64,000 bases of DNA from Rhizophagus irregularis (lineage: Eukaryota; Glomeromycota; Glomeromycetes; Glomerales; Glomeraceae). Below the pieces are notes generated by a model. That model was given only the letters and a program-made list of their open reading frames with translations. It was not told where the DNA came from and did not search any database. The stretch lies in the NCBI RefSeq assembly GCF_026210795.1, contig NC_089448.1:3162001-3226000 (forward strand), given 5' to 3'. Every line of letters begins with the position of its first letter. The first letter of the stretch is position 1. Made by a program: the position numbers and the translations under genes. Of this stretch, positions 21,672 to 34,317 are shown piece by piece.

Positions 21672-22170
21672 ATTATTTATTAAAAAAAAAAAAGTCTTAA
21701 AAAAAATCTTTTTTATAATTGAAACTTCACAAAGTATTTACAAAAATGATTTTTACAAGTATTAAATACAAAGAAAAAAACGAAATCTTCCTAAATTGAT
21801 TATTTTGTGACAATGACATTCTGTGACCATTAATTTGATCAAATGAAACAAGTAATGGTGTGGTAAGATCATTCCAAGTCAATGCACCCCTGATTGTCTA
21901 TATCGCACTCGTGACCCGCATAGTCAAAAAAGGGTGTCGTACAGGGTCAAAAAGATAATTTTTGCGTCTATATCAGTTTACAGTAGGATCAGCATCGTAC
22001 ATGAATAGAAACCGATAGCGAAAATAAATAAACAAAAGTTTACGCCAATTATTTCTTATTCTTCAATTTTTTAATTGTTAACCTTTTATAAAAAATTTTT
22101 CTGATGTATTATAAACATATTTTCTTATTGACGATAATGATAGTAATCTGAACGAAGTGCTTTCGAAAGT
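21672..22170. other. spacer with a dispersed repeat motif
   Basis: No gene. Bases 21923-21966 (TCAAAAAAGGGTGTCGTACA then GGGTCAAAAAGATAATTTTTGC) recur almost exactly at 45795-45835 beside the MULE. Confidence 0.5.
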
Positions 22171-23268
22171 TTATATAATTTTTAGTAATTCTTCAATTTC
22201 AGTATAATGATCCTTCGATGGTGAAAATGTAAGAGACAAATATTCAATTGAAGGACAATTCTTACGAATATTACGTATAAAAATAAGAGAATCTTCAATG
22301 AAGTTATTTACATTACGTACAAATTCAAAAGGCTCTAATAAGATTTTCTTTAGATGTCCTCTACTATTTTCAATTATAATAGAAGTTGCTTTTAAATTGA
22401 AATGGTTATATTTTAAGGACCTCAAGATCATAATATACACACATTTTTAATTGTTCTTCACTGAAACTATAAAAACTAGTTGCCAATGTTTTTAGTTTAT
22501 GAAGCTTTGGCAGTATCTTTGGCAATGTATAATTAACACTATACGTAAAATGTAATATTAAATGATTAATAACATTTGCATTTCTTTCTAACGCAAAGAG
22601 AATCTCATTGTAAGAATCTTGATTTGGTCCAGTAATATATAAAGCATCATAATTTCTCCATTCAAAATACTTTAAATTTTTCTGAACTCTAATTAATTCA
22701 GTAATCCCATGATAATTTTTTTTTACATTAGCAATAATGAGTCTCTGTATATATTGACATAGCTGCGCTAATCCATAAAAATATGAAGAATCTGTTAATG
22801 TGTTACATTTTAATTCACAAAATATTTGATGTTTAATAGATTTCATATCCAAATACTTTAACTCTGGAAATTTCTTCATAAAGAGATAGTAAAATTCTTG
22901 TTGCAAAAGAAATTGGTCATAATTTAAAAAAGGTCCAATAGAAGTTATAATGCTTATAGTATTTACATTAATACTTTTACAGAAAGATAAATAATCAAAC
23001 AAAAGTGATTGACATGAAACTAATGGTAATTGAATTACTTGTCTTGTTAGGAATTCTTTAATATAATCGGATAAATATATAGGAAGTAATAATTGTAAAT
23101 AAATAATTTTTATTACTATACTTAATATCATAACACCAAGGATTCCTCCATAAAATTGGAATCACAGTTTCACACCAAAGTCTATTGACCATTAGACATG
23201 AAAAGAGAGATATTGAATCATCTTGCACTAATTCTTCAAATATTAAGGATAGAATATCTTGTCTTTAA
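22171..23268 (-). pseudogene. broken F-box/LRR paralogue
   Basis: Segments at 23131-22406 and 22440-22171, plus the unframed stretch up to 23268, match the intact gene at 20175-21671 block by block. There is 'LFSCLMVNRLWCETVIPILW' in the F-box, then 'QSLLFDYLSFCKSINVN', 'ELKYLDMKSIK' and 'CPSIEYLSLTFSPSKDHY'. The start codon is lost (no ATG at the equivalent position near 23268). Frameshifts occur after the F-box and near 22430. Some 80 residues corresponding to the intact gene's centre and its whole C-terminus are absent. This is a tandem duplicate that has lost function. Confidence 0.85.
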
Positions 23269-23962
23269 TCACTGGTTTATTATAGTAAATATCCTTATTA
23301 AATATTTAATTATAAAAAAATTTTAAAAAGTTTTAGCAACGAATATAAACCACCGGAATAAAATTCCGAATAATTTATTTTTCAAAATTAATCTTTCGCA
23401 AGAAACAAATATTACGTCATAATTTTTTATAGTCTTGATAATTGTAAATGTTTCTAACTACAAACACTATAATCATACACGTAATAAAATTTACAACGAC
23501 TAAAAAAATTATTGTGTGATTCAATTAATATAATATGCAAAATGTTCGTCAATCGTCATACGTGCAATTTTAATTTTAATTAAATTTTATATTTTCACAT
23601 TGTATTATTGAATTTATTGAATAAACATCTTTTAATTCGTGTGCATATTTGTAAATCATATTTCATAATGGTAATTTTTATATTGGTATTAGTAGTGAAA
23701 GCCTATCCTTTCAAGATACTGTATCTAAATAATGTTATTATAATTTTATATGACAATTGTTAATATCTTTGTTTTTTCATTAAAGTTTTCATCATCATAG
23801 ATAATTTTCTATATTCTTTATTTATTTTAACTTAATAAATGACATAATTGGATAATTATCTAGTTATTGACTTATGGTAAACGTTTCAATCTCAAGTTCT
23901 ATTAGTGTGTAAATTATTTTCATAAGCATTGTCGCTATTATTAAGATGTAAAGTTTGATTTG
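23269..23962. other. intergenic, no supported feature
   Basis: AT-rich spacer between the F-box relic and the BTB-TLDc relic. Confidence 0.4.
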
Positions 23963-25314
23963 TCATACATAATGAACCCATCCAAAATTAAATCCAGCGC
24001 GATTAATAATTATAGATTTCGAATAATCTATTACCCGACTTATTTTCATATTTTGTGTGTCTTCTCCATGTTCAAATGAGAAAATAAAGTTATCTGATGA
24101 ACTATACCATAGATATCCAAATAACCATCTCCTACTGAATTAAATCCGATAGAGCTATACCCTCCAAAAATCTTGTTTGAATTTTGAACCTTAATTAAAA
24201 CTAAACTTGCTACTCGTCCATTACAATAATCTTTAAATGTTTCATTATTAATTCCATCACGACTACCACGATAAATAAGGTCGAACTTATAAACTGGATC
24301 ATTTATAGTACATATCCTTTTTGTCAATCCAATTGAATGTAATATTTGCTGATAATGCTTGATTTAATTTTTGTTAATAAACCTTTTCTAGGTGATGAAT
24401 TCTTTGGTAAAGTATCTTTATAATAAAATTCTTCAATTTCATCATAAATATCATTAGGAATAATGACTTTGTAAGGACGAACTTTATCAAAAAAATCTGC
24501 TCGCGAAATTTTAACAAATTGAATAAGTAGAATAAATTGATTTAAAGTTTTCTTCAATGCTTGATAATTCTCTTCATTCCACTTTGCCTTATTACTTTCA
24601 AGACCGGAGTTTGTTCAATGCCCCATTTAATTAAATAATCCCAAACGATAATTTCTTCAATTGATAAGTCGTCCCTTTGGAGCAAGCAAAAAAGAATGTC
24701 CTTTTTTATAAAGGAAAAACATAAATGGTAGTGGGTCTTTACAGATAAATTCAAGACAATAATCTCGCAATTTCTTACAATTTTCAAGAGTAAATACTGA
24801 ATGAAGAATGAGATCAACATTTTCATAAATCCAGCTATTTAGTTTTTCGATCAAATAATCTTGAACATATTCGAAATAACTCTTCAAAAAGTAATTCATC
24901 AGATGCAACTAATAAACCAAGAATGTCTTCACCTGATTGGATCAAGTTCTCCAGTATAAATATATCTAATTAATATTTTAAAATAACTAAGTTAATAAAT
25001 TAAAAATAAAATTATATAAAATAAATAAATAAATTTATGTATAAATCTTTCTTACTTTAAAATCATTTCATAAACGATTGGGGTAACATTTAGTTTATTA
25101 AATATAAACATATTATTTTCTCTTGTTATCCAATTAACGGAATGTGATGTTTTGAAATAAGGAGAACGAGCACGTAAAACAATTGAGTGTGCACGAAATT
25201 CTTTTATATTGTTTTCACCAACTTGAATAATAAATAACATTGTAATCATCTGCATCATTTAATATTAAGGAAAAATCCTTTGAAAGATTTAATATGATGA
25301 AAAGTTGTTGTCAT
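23963..25314 (-). pseudogene. broken BTB-BACK-TLDc protein gene
   Basis: On the minus strand the start at 25314 (MTTTFHHIKSF) is followed by a frameshift. Then comes a clear BTB domain ('YNVIIQVGENNIKEFRAHSI', 'VLRARSPYF'), a likely intron (25060 to about 24963), BACK-like helices ('EYVQDYLIEKLNSWIYENVD', 'IVWDYLIKWGIEQTP') and a TLDc domain ('YKFDLIYRGSRDGIN', 'VLIKVQNSNKIFGGYSSIGF'). It ends 'FNFGWVHYV' at a TGA at 23963-23965. Small insertions and deletions put these colinear pieces in different frames at least four times. BTB-TLDc proteins are abundant in this lineage, where they may act as Cullin-3 adaptors or oxidative-stress proteins. This copy cannot encode one. Confidence 0.8.
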
Positions 25315-26214
25315 TTTTTTCCTTTCGGATTTTTTTTTTTTTAAAAAAACAAAGAAATTTAAACAACGCGTTAATAATTTTCTTTTTACAAAAATTCAAT
25401 TTATAGAAATAATCACGAGTTTGATATAATGCTACAGTATATTTGTATGTCGATCACTTAAAATTAAAATGACAAATTTACAATTTAAATCATGTGATCT
25501 ATATAGTATCATTGCCAAAATTAACCGTAAATCAGCCTGAATGATTTCACAAAAGATTTTTTTTTTAGTTGGTTTCATAGGCTTATTCACGTGATAAACT
25601 TGGTAGTACAATGCATTTTACCTCTTTCACTTCCTTTTCGGTTCTTCTTCTTTCCCAAGGTAATTAAAATTAAGAGCGTCAAATTAAATATATAAAAATA
25701 GAATATGTGAAGATATATTAATTAAAAAAATTGTCAATGACCATACTAATTTGCCATCATTCTTATTTTGAACGGAGCTGTGCTTATATTAAATTTTTTT
25801 TTTTATAGTTTCTTTCAGGGAGTGTTTAGAAATAAATCCAGTTTGATTTTAAATTGTTAAACAGTTTTCAGAACTGATTCAGACCGCTATTTCTTTATCC
25901 TAATTATATACACTATATAGATTTATAAAATATAAACATTCTATACTGTACACAGCTTAATAGTTTATCTAGTTGGTACTAACATTATTCTGATTATTTC
26001 ACCAGGTCATTAAATGTGATTTTATTAGTATTTATAATTACTAATCTTAATGGCTTCGTTTATTCAAAAAATCGTTTATCCAAAATAACAAAATAATTTA
26101 TCATAAAATAGTCCTTTACTAATTAGAAGAAAATTCCTGCGGAAATCAATCACTCTCCTTGTTTTTCTAAAATATTTCGAAAAAGAATAAAAAAATATAC
26201 GTGTATGATTAATT
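25315..26214. other. intergenic, no supported feature
   Basis: AT-rich sequence. The short open frames lack coding character. Confidence 0.4.
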
Positions 26215-26580
26215 TCACGCAATTAGAAAATTTAATTTGAATGATAATAAACTTACGAGCTTTCTCTTCCTCGTTCTCGACTGTAAATACTGTAAATAGA
26301 AATCAATTAAAAAAAAAAAAAGAAAAATTGAAGATCCATAGAATATTTTAAATACTATACTTTGTAATCTTGAATCAGCTTCGGACTTTTCTTCGGATTT
26401 AGAAGATTCAATTGAAGTTGGCTTTGACTCATCCAATTCATTCTATATAATATATTATATATTTGATTTACTGTATCAACAAAATTGATAAAAAAAATTT
26501 GTTAAAAATTCTTACTTTACTGATGATTTTATATGTTCTATCGGAATTATTAATTCACCTGACAAAGAATATAATAGTAA
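26215..26580 (-). CDS. possible small multi-exon gene, unrecognised
   Basis: On the minus strand a polar exon ('DESKPTSIESSKSEEKSEAD', 26436 downward) is preceded by a TATATAG acceptor-like site. It is followed by TTTCTATTTACAG and a short segment ending in a GTAAGTTT donor at about 26258. A further exon-like piece ('ELIIPIEHIKSS') lies at about 26522-26560 between TTTGTCAG and GTAAAGTAAG. The signals suggest several mini-exons, but I could not find a consistent start or frame. It could equally be chance. Confidence 0.2.
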
Positions 26581-27100
26581 AAATAAATGAACAAAAAATT
26601 TCCTAATACAGATATGAGACTTTAATATGATCAATAATTACCGGATTGTCATTGAATTAATTTTTTTGAAATATTTAAAATTAAAAATCTAAAATTTCAA
26701 TATACTTACATTATACTAATTTAGGTATCACAAAGTGTGAATTTTATTTTCAATGAAATATGAATAATTGAAATATGCAACACGTGACCAAACTATACGC
26801 GTCCATTTTTGTAATTTTTATAAGTTAGGAATTTGTACTAAAAACCGATCATAATTTATAAGCAGCTCCGATAACGATTATCGGAATAATATGTTGTGTA
26901 CACGTAATAACGTAATACGTAACATAGGCTCATGGTTATAATATGAGTCATCATTTGTCAGTAAAAAGCATCCAAAATAATACTGATAAATTCAATAAAA
27001 GTCTCTTTTCACTCATCTCCTCCCTCCTCCCTTCTCTCCACGTATATCTTATTATAATCTTTTTTCTCTTTACGTTTAACTCTTTACACGATATGTTAAG

Positions 27101-27915
27101 GTAATTTTTTGGGTACCTTTGTTGGAGCAGCATGATGCTATGCGTTGGGTGGGAGCTTAGCGTGCTTACTTTGTAAGCCTGTGAGTACCAGATTTTCTGC
27201 AGTCTCACAGTAGGGCTGGTTGGGAGCTTTTTGGAACGGTATAGTACTATGCGAGGGTTGGAGCATAGTTGCTTACCTTTTGGTGAGCTCGTGGGTACCA
27301 GCTTCTGCTGCAGTCCTGCGATAGGACCGAAGGTAAGTATATTTTTTTTGTTATTTTTTTAGTCTTTTAATTTTTTTTTTTATGATTTTTTTTATTTCTT
27401 CATTATTTTTAGCTTTTGGGTATTTTTGTTGGAGCAGCATGATGCTATGCATTGGGCGGGAGCATAGTTTGCTTACTTTGTAAGCCTGTGAGTACCAGAT
27501 TTTCTGTAGTCTCACAGTAGGGCTGGTTGGGAGTTTTTTGGAACGGTATAGTACTATGCGAGGGTTGGAGCATAGTTGCTTACTTTTTGGTGAGCTCGTG
27601 GGTACCAGCTTCTGCTGCAGTCCCGCGATAGGACCGAAGGTAAGTATACTTTTTTGTTATTTTTTTAGTTTTTTTTATTTTTTTTTATGATTTTTTTTAT
27701 TTCTTCATTATTATTTTTAGCTTTGGGTATTGGGAGCAGCATGATGCTATGCGTTGGGCGGGAGCATAGCTTGCTTACTTTGTAAGCCTGTGAGTACCAG
27801 CTTTTGCTGTAGTCTCACAGTAGGGCTGGTTGGTTGTGGTACGGCATGGTGCTATGCGTAATTTTTATGGGAGGAGCATAGTACGCTTCTTAGGAAGTCC
27901 CTTGTGGTAGGGCCG
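27101..27915 (+). repeat. array of structured half-units with hairpins and intron-like spacers
   Basis: Three A-type half-units (27121, 27430, 27731), two B-type (27232, 27540) and one final C-type (27836) form a period of about 308 bp. Each half-unit holds three hairpins. For A1: GCTATGC/GCTTAGC (27137-27143 / 27155-27161), GCTTAC/GTAAGC (27164-27169 / 27173-27178) and CTGTGAG/CTCACAG (27179-27185 / 27204-27210). The B units keep the stems with changed bases (ACTATGC/GCATAGT; CTTACC/GGTGAG; CGTGGG/CCCGCG). After each B unit a GTAAGTAT...TTTTTAG spacer of about 80 bp (27332-27412, 27640-27720) looks like an intron. No tRNA or other known RNA is recognised. Confidence 0.7.
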
Positions 27916-30037
27916 TAATATTAAACAAATATAAAATGAAATCAATGAAAAAAAATGTTATTTGAGTACAGTTTGAACTGGTTAATTTCAAGATCGAAGT
28001 TCGAAGTTATCACTTAGGAATGTTATGAATCTTGGGTTGAAACACATCATATACGAGCAGTTTTAGCGAGACATCCTATACGCCAAGAAGATCTATACCA
28101 CATTTAAAAGGTCGTGCCACTATAGGAACCAGTTATTATTAACATTAACATACAAAAGATCCAAATAATGCGTAGTTTTTATTTGCTTTTCAAAAAAAAA
28201 ACATTACATAATTAACATTTATTATAAGGTAGTGACTATTTAAATACTATTGATAAAATTTACAATATTATTTATAGTACTGTACTATTTGAAAATGTTA
28301 AAAAGAAAAGGACTCAAAATATAAGAAACAGTAAAGAAAATAAAATGCAAATAAAACTCTTAAAACTTTTAAAGTGAAGCCATCTTATCATGACCTTTTC
28401 TTTTACTCATCATATTTTAAAAAAAGAAAAGAAAGAAAAGTTTAAAAAAGGTAAAAGAAGGGGGGCGTAAAATTGGTATAATATATGCCGCAGCTTAGCT
28501 TGCTATATAGGGAAGATTGCCATACTTCCTAATGGTACCAACAATTATAACTTCGTAAATGTTACGGTGTACCGTTTAGACGAAGAAGCCATAACATTGA
28601 ATGATACCAGACCATTTATTACTAATAGTTAGTAAGTGCGACTTTGCCTATTAATGTAATTAAATTTGAATTTATCTTTTTTTAAAAAGAAAATACCGTA
28701 CAGTTCCGAAATTAAGCACTCACTTTTAACTTAATTCCGGCGGAGTTGCCTAATATATACCTCTTCAAACCAACTTCTCTTAGCACTTTCAATACTTTCA
28801 ATATTGGATGTCATATGATTAGTTTAATGAAATTAAAGAAATAGGTAATGTGCCAATAAAAGGCTTTTTCTAAATTCTTTTCTGTAGAAAATATTCCAGT
28901 CCATTTACAAACGAAATAATTTTGGTTTTAGGGTGAAAATTTTATTGAAATATTTATACACATGGTATAATAGGGATTTATTTTATTTTATTTTTGCTTT
29001 ATAATCTAATTACGAATAGTGAATTTCTTTCGATATGAATGGAAGATTTATCTTTCTCAGCATTGATATGTAAAATTGAGGATGATACGAGTCCCAAATG
29101 ATTATGGTCGTAATATTCACGTAAGAAAATCGCTTGAAAAATCATTTCGCTTGTCGGTATTTCTTTCAGTTTAAATCTTAAATAATATGTAGAATGGATT
29201 AAAATGTAAGTAATCCTCAAATATGTATTAATGAAAATTCTTCAGCTAAATTTAATGATAAGTTTTGGTGAAAATACATATAAATTATGGCAATCGATGA
29301 GGTTGAACCACTTTATACTTAGAATATTCTTTTATAAACAAAGTCAATGACGATTAATAATTTGCAACGTAAATGATTCACGTTGAAGTTAAAAAGGATA
29401 ATGAAATTAAAAATTACACGATATTTGTATATGATTATATATGAGTGGTACCGTCACACGTTATATTTTATTATAATTTTTTTGTCCTGTATATACAATT
29501 TTTTTTATATATTCAAAAGACACTTTATTTTATTCTCCAATCCGCAGCAAATGATAACACAGTATATATTTTTTAGCTCTCACACCGTCACACTGCGGAA
29601 GTTTCTACAAACTTCTATTAATTTTAAGGATCACTATATAACTGTAAAATTAATTCATTTTGTTTTTTAATTCTTTCAATGTTTAATATAAGTAATAAAT
29701 TGAAAAACGTTCTATAAAAGTACTCTTTAAAAAAATCCGAAAGTTCCTTCTTTTTTATTTTTAAAAAAAAATTCTTAATGTTCTAATCTTTAAAAATTTG
29801 GAATTTAAATGATTTATTATAATATACTGTATATGTACATAATATATATATATATATATATTGAAAATAAAAAAGTCTATAAAAGAAAAAATCTATCCAT
29901 TAACCCCCGAGAACGGATACAAATGTTGAGTTGTGCGTTATTCCTATTTATGTTTATGTACAGTATGTATTGTATTTTGTTTAGTGAAAAAATTCATATA
30001 GTGTCATAATGAAATTAGTTATGTACAATAATAATAG
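27916..30037. other. long AT-rich intergenic region
   Basis: No gene supported. At about 28690-28745 a short inverted pair (AATTAAG / CTTAATT) sits inside a CAGTTCCGAAATTAAGCAC word reminiscent of the TAAAG-CCCGAAAGTAAGCA MITE ends. A TA-repeat tract lies at about 29842-29860. Confidence 0.4.
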
Positions 30038-30712
30038 TTACCCATCATTTATTGATCCGTCGATGGTCGTCGAATGTGCTTCAAAATCTAAAGTATTTGT
30101 TCCCGTATTCCCATTTTCTTTCAAATATTCATTTATAGATCTTTCATCTGGAAAATCAGGATCTGTTTCACATCCAATGAAGACAAACCATTTGTTTTTT
30201 CCTATGATGGATATCTAATAAAAAAATGAACATAGTTAATATTCAATGGAATTTTGTCAATCGAATATATTTGGTAAAGATCCTCATTTTTTTTTTTTTT
30301 TTTTACAAGCTTGTACGAAGTAAGTTAAAGGTTTACCTTCCAACCTACAATAAGAAGTAATGGTAAGCTACCATTATATATATCATCAATTTCATAAATA
30401 ACAATTCCATAAGCTTTTTTAATTGTCGACTTGAACTTTCTACATTAAGAGCCAGAGACATGTTAATTTTTAAATAATTTAACATTAAAATAACAAATTT
30501 GGTACTTACGTAGATCCCGTTTCTTTGCGATTAATCGTCACAGGCAATGGTGTAACTGATTTATTTCCAATTCCAAGAACATATCTTCCATGATGTAATG
30601 TATTCCTTGATTGGGTATTATTAATATTAATTGTTATCTTGTTAACCAATATGTTTTTGGTAAATTTAGTAGCTGACAAAATAAGTGATTCTGGAATCGA
30701 TGACTGAGACAT
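30038..30712 (-). CDS. small three-exon protein, local family copy 1 (intact)
   Basis: Exons on the minus strand are 30712-30510, 30439-30337 and 30214-30038. Phases agree and the total is 483 nt for 160 residues. The introns have GTAAGT/GTAAAC donors and TAG acceptors. Exon 1 carries the family signature 'KITININNTQSRNTLHHG' and 'TPLPVTINRKETGS'. Exon 2 has 'KSTIKKAYGIVIYEID' and 'LPLLLIVGWK'. Exon 3 has 'IIGKNKWFVFIGCETDPDFP' and ends 'DGSINDG'. There is no signal peptide or membrane segment, and the sequence looks beta-rich and globular. I do not recognise the domain; a distant resemblance to actinoporin-like folds came to mind but is too weak to call. It is the only minus-strand copy, and it lies outside the duplicated block that holds the other copies. 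Confidence 0.75.
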
Positions 30713-30884
30713 TACGGCTTAGCTTATATATGTACTTGAGTATGTATTTACAAGTTTACTATTAAAAAGAATATTTATTAAAATTTGAATGAGATTTGTG
30801 AATTAAAAAAAAATTCTATGTAAAGTTGGCTACTTAAATAAATATTTATCTTAGATTATGGAAATACGGAAACACTAATACTCA

Positions 30885-31190
30885 ATGATGGTAAAAAATG
30901 GAAAATGTTTTTTTCTAGAATTCTCTGAATTACAAAATGTCGATCAGGATATGCGAAATAACGTATTTCCATTAGTACAAAAAGGGTTTCCAGGAATATT
31001 TTCCGAAATTCCCTTTTCATAACTTTAATAATGGCTATGTACCAGAATACCTAATAACGATAATGGTAAAAATGGAAATGTTCTTAGAATTCTTTTTTGT
31101 AATTGTAAGTAAATGTCAGAATATGCGAAATGACGTCTTTTGCTGAATTATGTCAATGAATGTCGATCAGGATATGCGCTCTTGCACACA
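30885..31190. repeat. imperfect direct repeat pair
   Basis: A stretch beginning ATGGTAAAAAATGGAAAATG (about 30889) recurs from about 31060 (ATGGTAAAAATGGAAATG). Both run into TAGAATTCT and ...ATATGCGAAAT(A/G)ACGT. A third GTCGATCAGGATATGCG fragment lies at about 31165. It looks like an old local duplication. Confidence 0.5.
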
Positions 31191-34145
31191 ATATATTTTC
31201 CGAAATTTTTTTCCTATCGCATGAGTATGTTTGACATTCTTTTATTATATAAGGTTAGGCACATTCACTATTGGAGTTGTCGCTTATTTAGCTAAAATTA
31301 ACTCATTATTGTTAACCTGATATATACGCTTGTATTGACGAACGAAGTTTAAGGTTAGGTAAGTCCCGTTGGGACGTTCTAATTCATGAATTTAACCTTT
31401 AATGACAATTAAAATTAAAAACATAATACACCTTTCAGGTTTAGTCCATGAAGAATTCGTATATTAAAATGATATTATAACTAAGGAAAGTACAACACTA
31501 GTACAACTAGACAAAAAAATCCTTCAAAATTAATATATCCATTATGCATACCAGTTTATCACACGAAAATAAAATCATACAATAGATTGTTTATTACAAA
31601 ACTAACTGTAGTAAATCTTTTACAGTATAACTTTCTTTAGATTATAATCTTTTCATGTGAATTCTAAGGTGAAGATTTTTTTGTTTCAGCGTTTATTAAT
31701 TTTGGTCATATATTGAATATGAATTAATTTAACATTTACTGGAGGGTAATATAAAATTAATTACCAGAAGTAAATTACCTTAATTTAAGGATTCACCTCT
31801 AGCGAAATTCTAATTTTATGTTAATTTTGTATTACGTTTTACAATTTTGTGCATATATATGCAAATAAAATTTTTTTACATGATAAATAGATTTTTTAAA
31901 TTGAAACTTCTTCTCAGAACGCATTATTAAATCTATACAGCTCAACCTTCATAAGATAGAGATGATATTCATAGAGAAAATCACGTTTTTCATAATACTA
32001 CTATTTGTTTTAACTGTTTGTTAATTTCAGATCGTATTTCGAGCACTTTTGTCAAAGCAAATCGAATCTCTTTATTAATTGAAAGTTGTTCAACTACTTT
32101 ATATCAATTTACATATTCATGCTTTTATAACACTACTAATTTTCGAATTATTTTATATATATATATATATATATATATTTGCATTTATTTTGGCTTTACA
32201 ATATATTGTTCATTATTAATCATAATTAAATTATGTAATTGATCGTATTTTTAGCATATATCAGTTATTTAGATAAACTTTTTTAAATATTTTTATTAAT
32301 ATTTATTTTTACTTTTATTTTTATTTCTCATTATCAGTAACGACTACAGGAAGTTGCATTAAGTAATTCGAGAAGTAGTACAAAAAGAAAACTGTAAACA
32401 AACTACCCTAAGATGACATTTCTGGTGGATAGTGAAGTGAAGGACTAACTATAATGCACGACACAAAACACTACAGCCCACTTTTTATTATTTATTTATT
32501 TATATGTACACATATATGTATTTTATAATCACGTGATGTGGTGATTTTTACCCGGTGATTTTTTATCACCGGTGATCATTAAAATCACCCTCTTTATTTA
32601 TTTTCATTCATCGTTTAATTAGGCTAATATTTTCTGTCAAATATAGTAATAATTTCAATGAAAAATGAATCAGACAAATGTAGAATGTACTGTAAATATA
32701 TACAAGATATTATGGTGCGACAGTAAATTTCGTGACGAAAATTTCGGGTATTACAAATCACATAAGGATGATAAATGATGTAATAATGCAGAAATTAGAA
32801 AATAATCAGAGATTTACATCATAAATAATAATTTTTTTACGCCAAAATATAAAAAAAATGAAAAAAAAAATAACTTGTAAATAAAATTTGTAAATAAATA
32901 TTTTGGTAATTCATTGATAATAAAATAAGAGATTAAACATAAAAGAGTAACTTTTAAATATAGCAAAGAGCTTTTATGTGTAAATGATTTTTTCGATTTA
33001 AAGTTTGTTTGACATCACATTATATAAGAAATTCACGTTGATTATTGATCACACAATGTATAATAACATTACCAATATATAATGTTAAAAAAAAATTTAA
33101 CTTTATGCTGCGCACCTTTAATATTTTATAATAAGTAAACATACTTATGACTTTACGCTTATATCTTGAATACTTATAGATTTTATTTTGATAATATTAG
33201 GCCTTTGCAGTAGAAAAAGAAAGAAGGAAACTGAAAGAAACGGAAATGCTGATTATAAAGAAACAGATACAAAATCAAATGTTGGCACAAATAAAAGAAA
33301 AAAATTTTTACAAGAGGTCAACAAGTTTATAAATCATCATGCCACAGGCATCTCTAATTATTTCTATAATATATAAATGACAGTGTTGAATAACAAATGA
33401 CATATATGATACTTAAATAGAAATTGTATTGCCATTTTAATAGAAACTGGCAATGGTCTCGTTAATTTCGTTCCAGTTCTAATTATGCGCTTCCTTTCTT
33501 GTAATTTATATTTTGATTTATTATCTATTTCTATTATTACATTTATTCTTCATATTTCTTTTAATATAACTACCAACAGACACCAAATCTGAAAATTTAA
33601 TTGAAGGAATAAGAATAATCATGACTTTTTTAATAATAAAAAAATGATTTTATTTACAGATCTTTTTTTAAAAAATTTTCAGGTAAAAAAAAAAATACCG
33701 TAAAATATGGTAAACTTAGTTTTATAAATAATGCACAAGAATTTCGCAATCAAAACTGTAAATTTAAACTTTACCTTATTTTTGTTTCGGAAAAATACAC
33801 TACGGTATCAAATAAAAATATCTTTTACTAGTAATAGACTACGAAAATATCGAAAATTAAGAACGAAAAAACTTTTTTTTTTTTTAAGAAAACACAAACA
33901 GTGCATGAAAATTATTATTTTTTTTAAAAATCTTTTTTTATTAAAATGATTGGATCATATAACGGACTTTATTTTTAAAAAAATTATATTAAAAAATAAT
34001 TTATGTGAAAATTAAAAAAAAATTATAATAAGTGAAAATTAAATTAGTTGGAATATACTTTAAGAAAATTATTAAATAGTGTAATTTTTACCCTCTCCTA
34101 AATTACTTGATCATTTATAAGAATAATATACAAGAATATATGAAA
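31191..34145. other. long AT-rich intergenic region
   Basis: No gene supported. Includes a TA-repeat tract at about 32152-32178. A segment at 33185-33300 beginning ATAATATTAGGCCTTTGCAG resembles segments at about 40460 and 51520, downstream of family copies. This suggests that part of the segmental duplication extends here. Confidence 0.45.
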
Positions 34146-34163
34146 GATATATAGACTATAATC

Positions 34164-34317
34164 CAGCATGAAAAATCTATTCTAATTTTACCGGATTTTC
34201 CGGTAAATTTCTAATAATTTTTTTATTAACTCATATAATTTGTTCTAAGCGAGAATATTCTTTAACTGCATTTGGATCTACGGTAAATTTTTACCGGAAC
34301 TCCACGCTGCTTGTGGA
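34164..34317. mobile_element. short insertion bounded by an 18-bp direct duplication
   Basis: The 18-bp word GATATATAGACTATAATC occurs exactly at 34146-34163 and 34318-34335, bracketing 154 bp. A perfect duplication this long is typical of LINE-driven retroposition (a SINE or truncated element). Inside are TACCGG/CCGGTA dyads. No tail is obvious. Confidence 0.5.

Noticed and set aside
27121..27330. tRNA-like cloverleaf in the structured repeats
   Set aside because: Three hairpins are present but no acceptor stem, no T-loop consensus (GTTCGANTC) and no box A/B spacing.
29383..29670. 95-codon plus-strand frame rich in Phe, Ile and Tyr
   Set aside because: Composition simply reflects AT-rich DNA; no splice sites, homologous motif or promoter support it.
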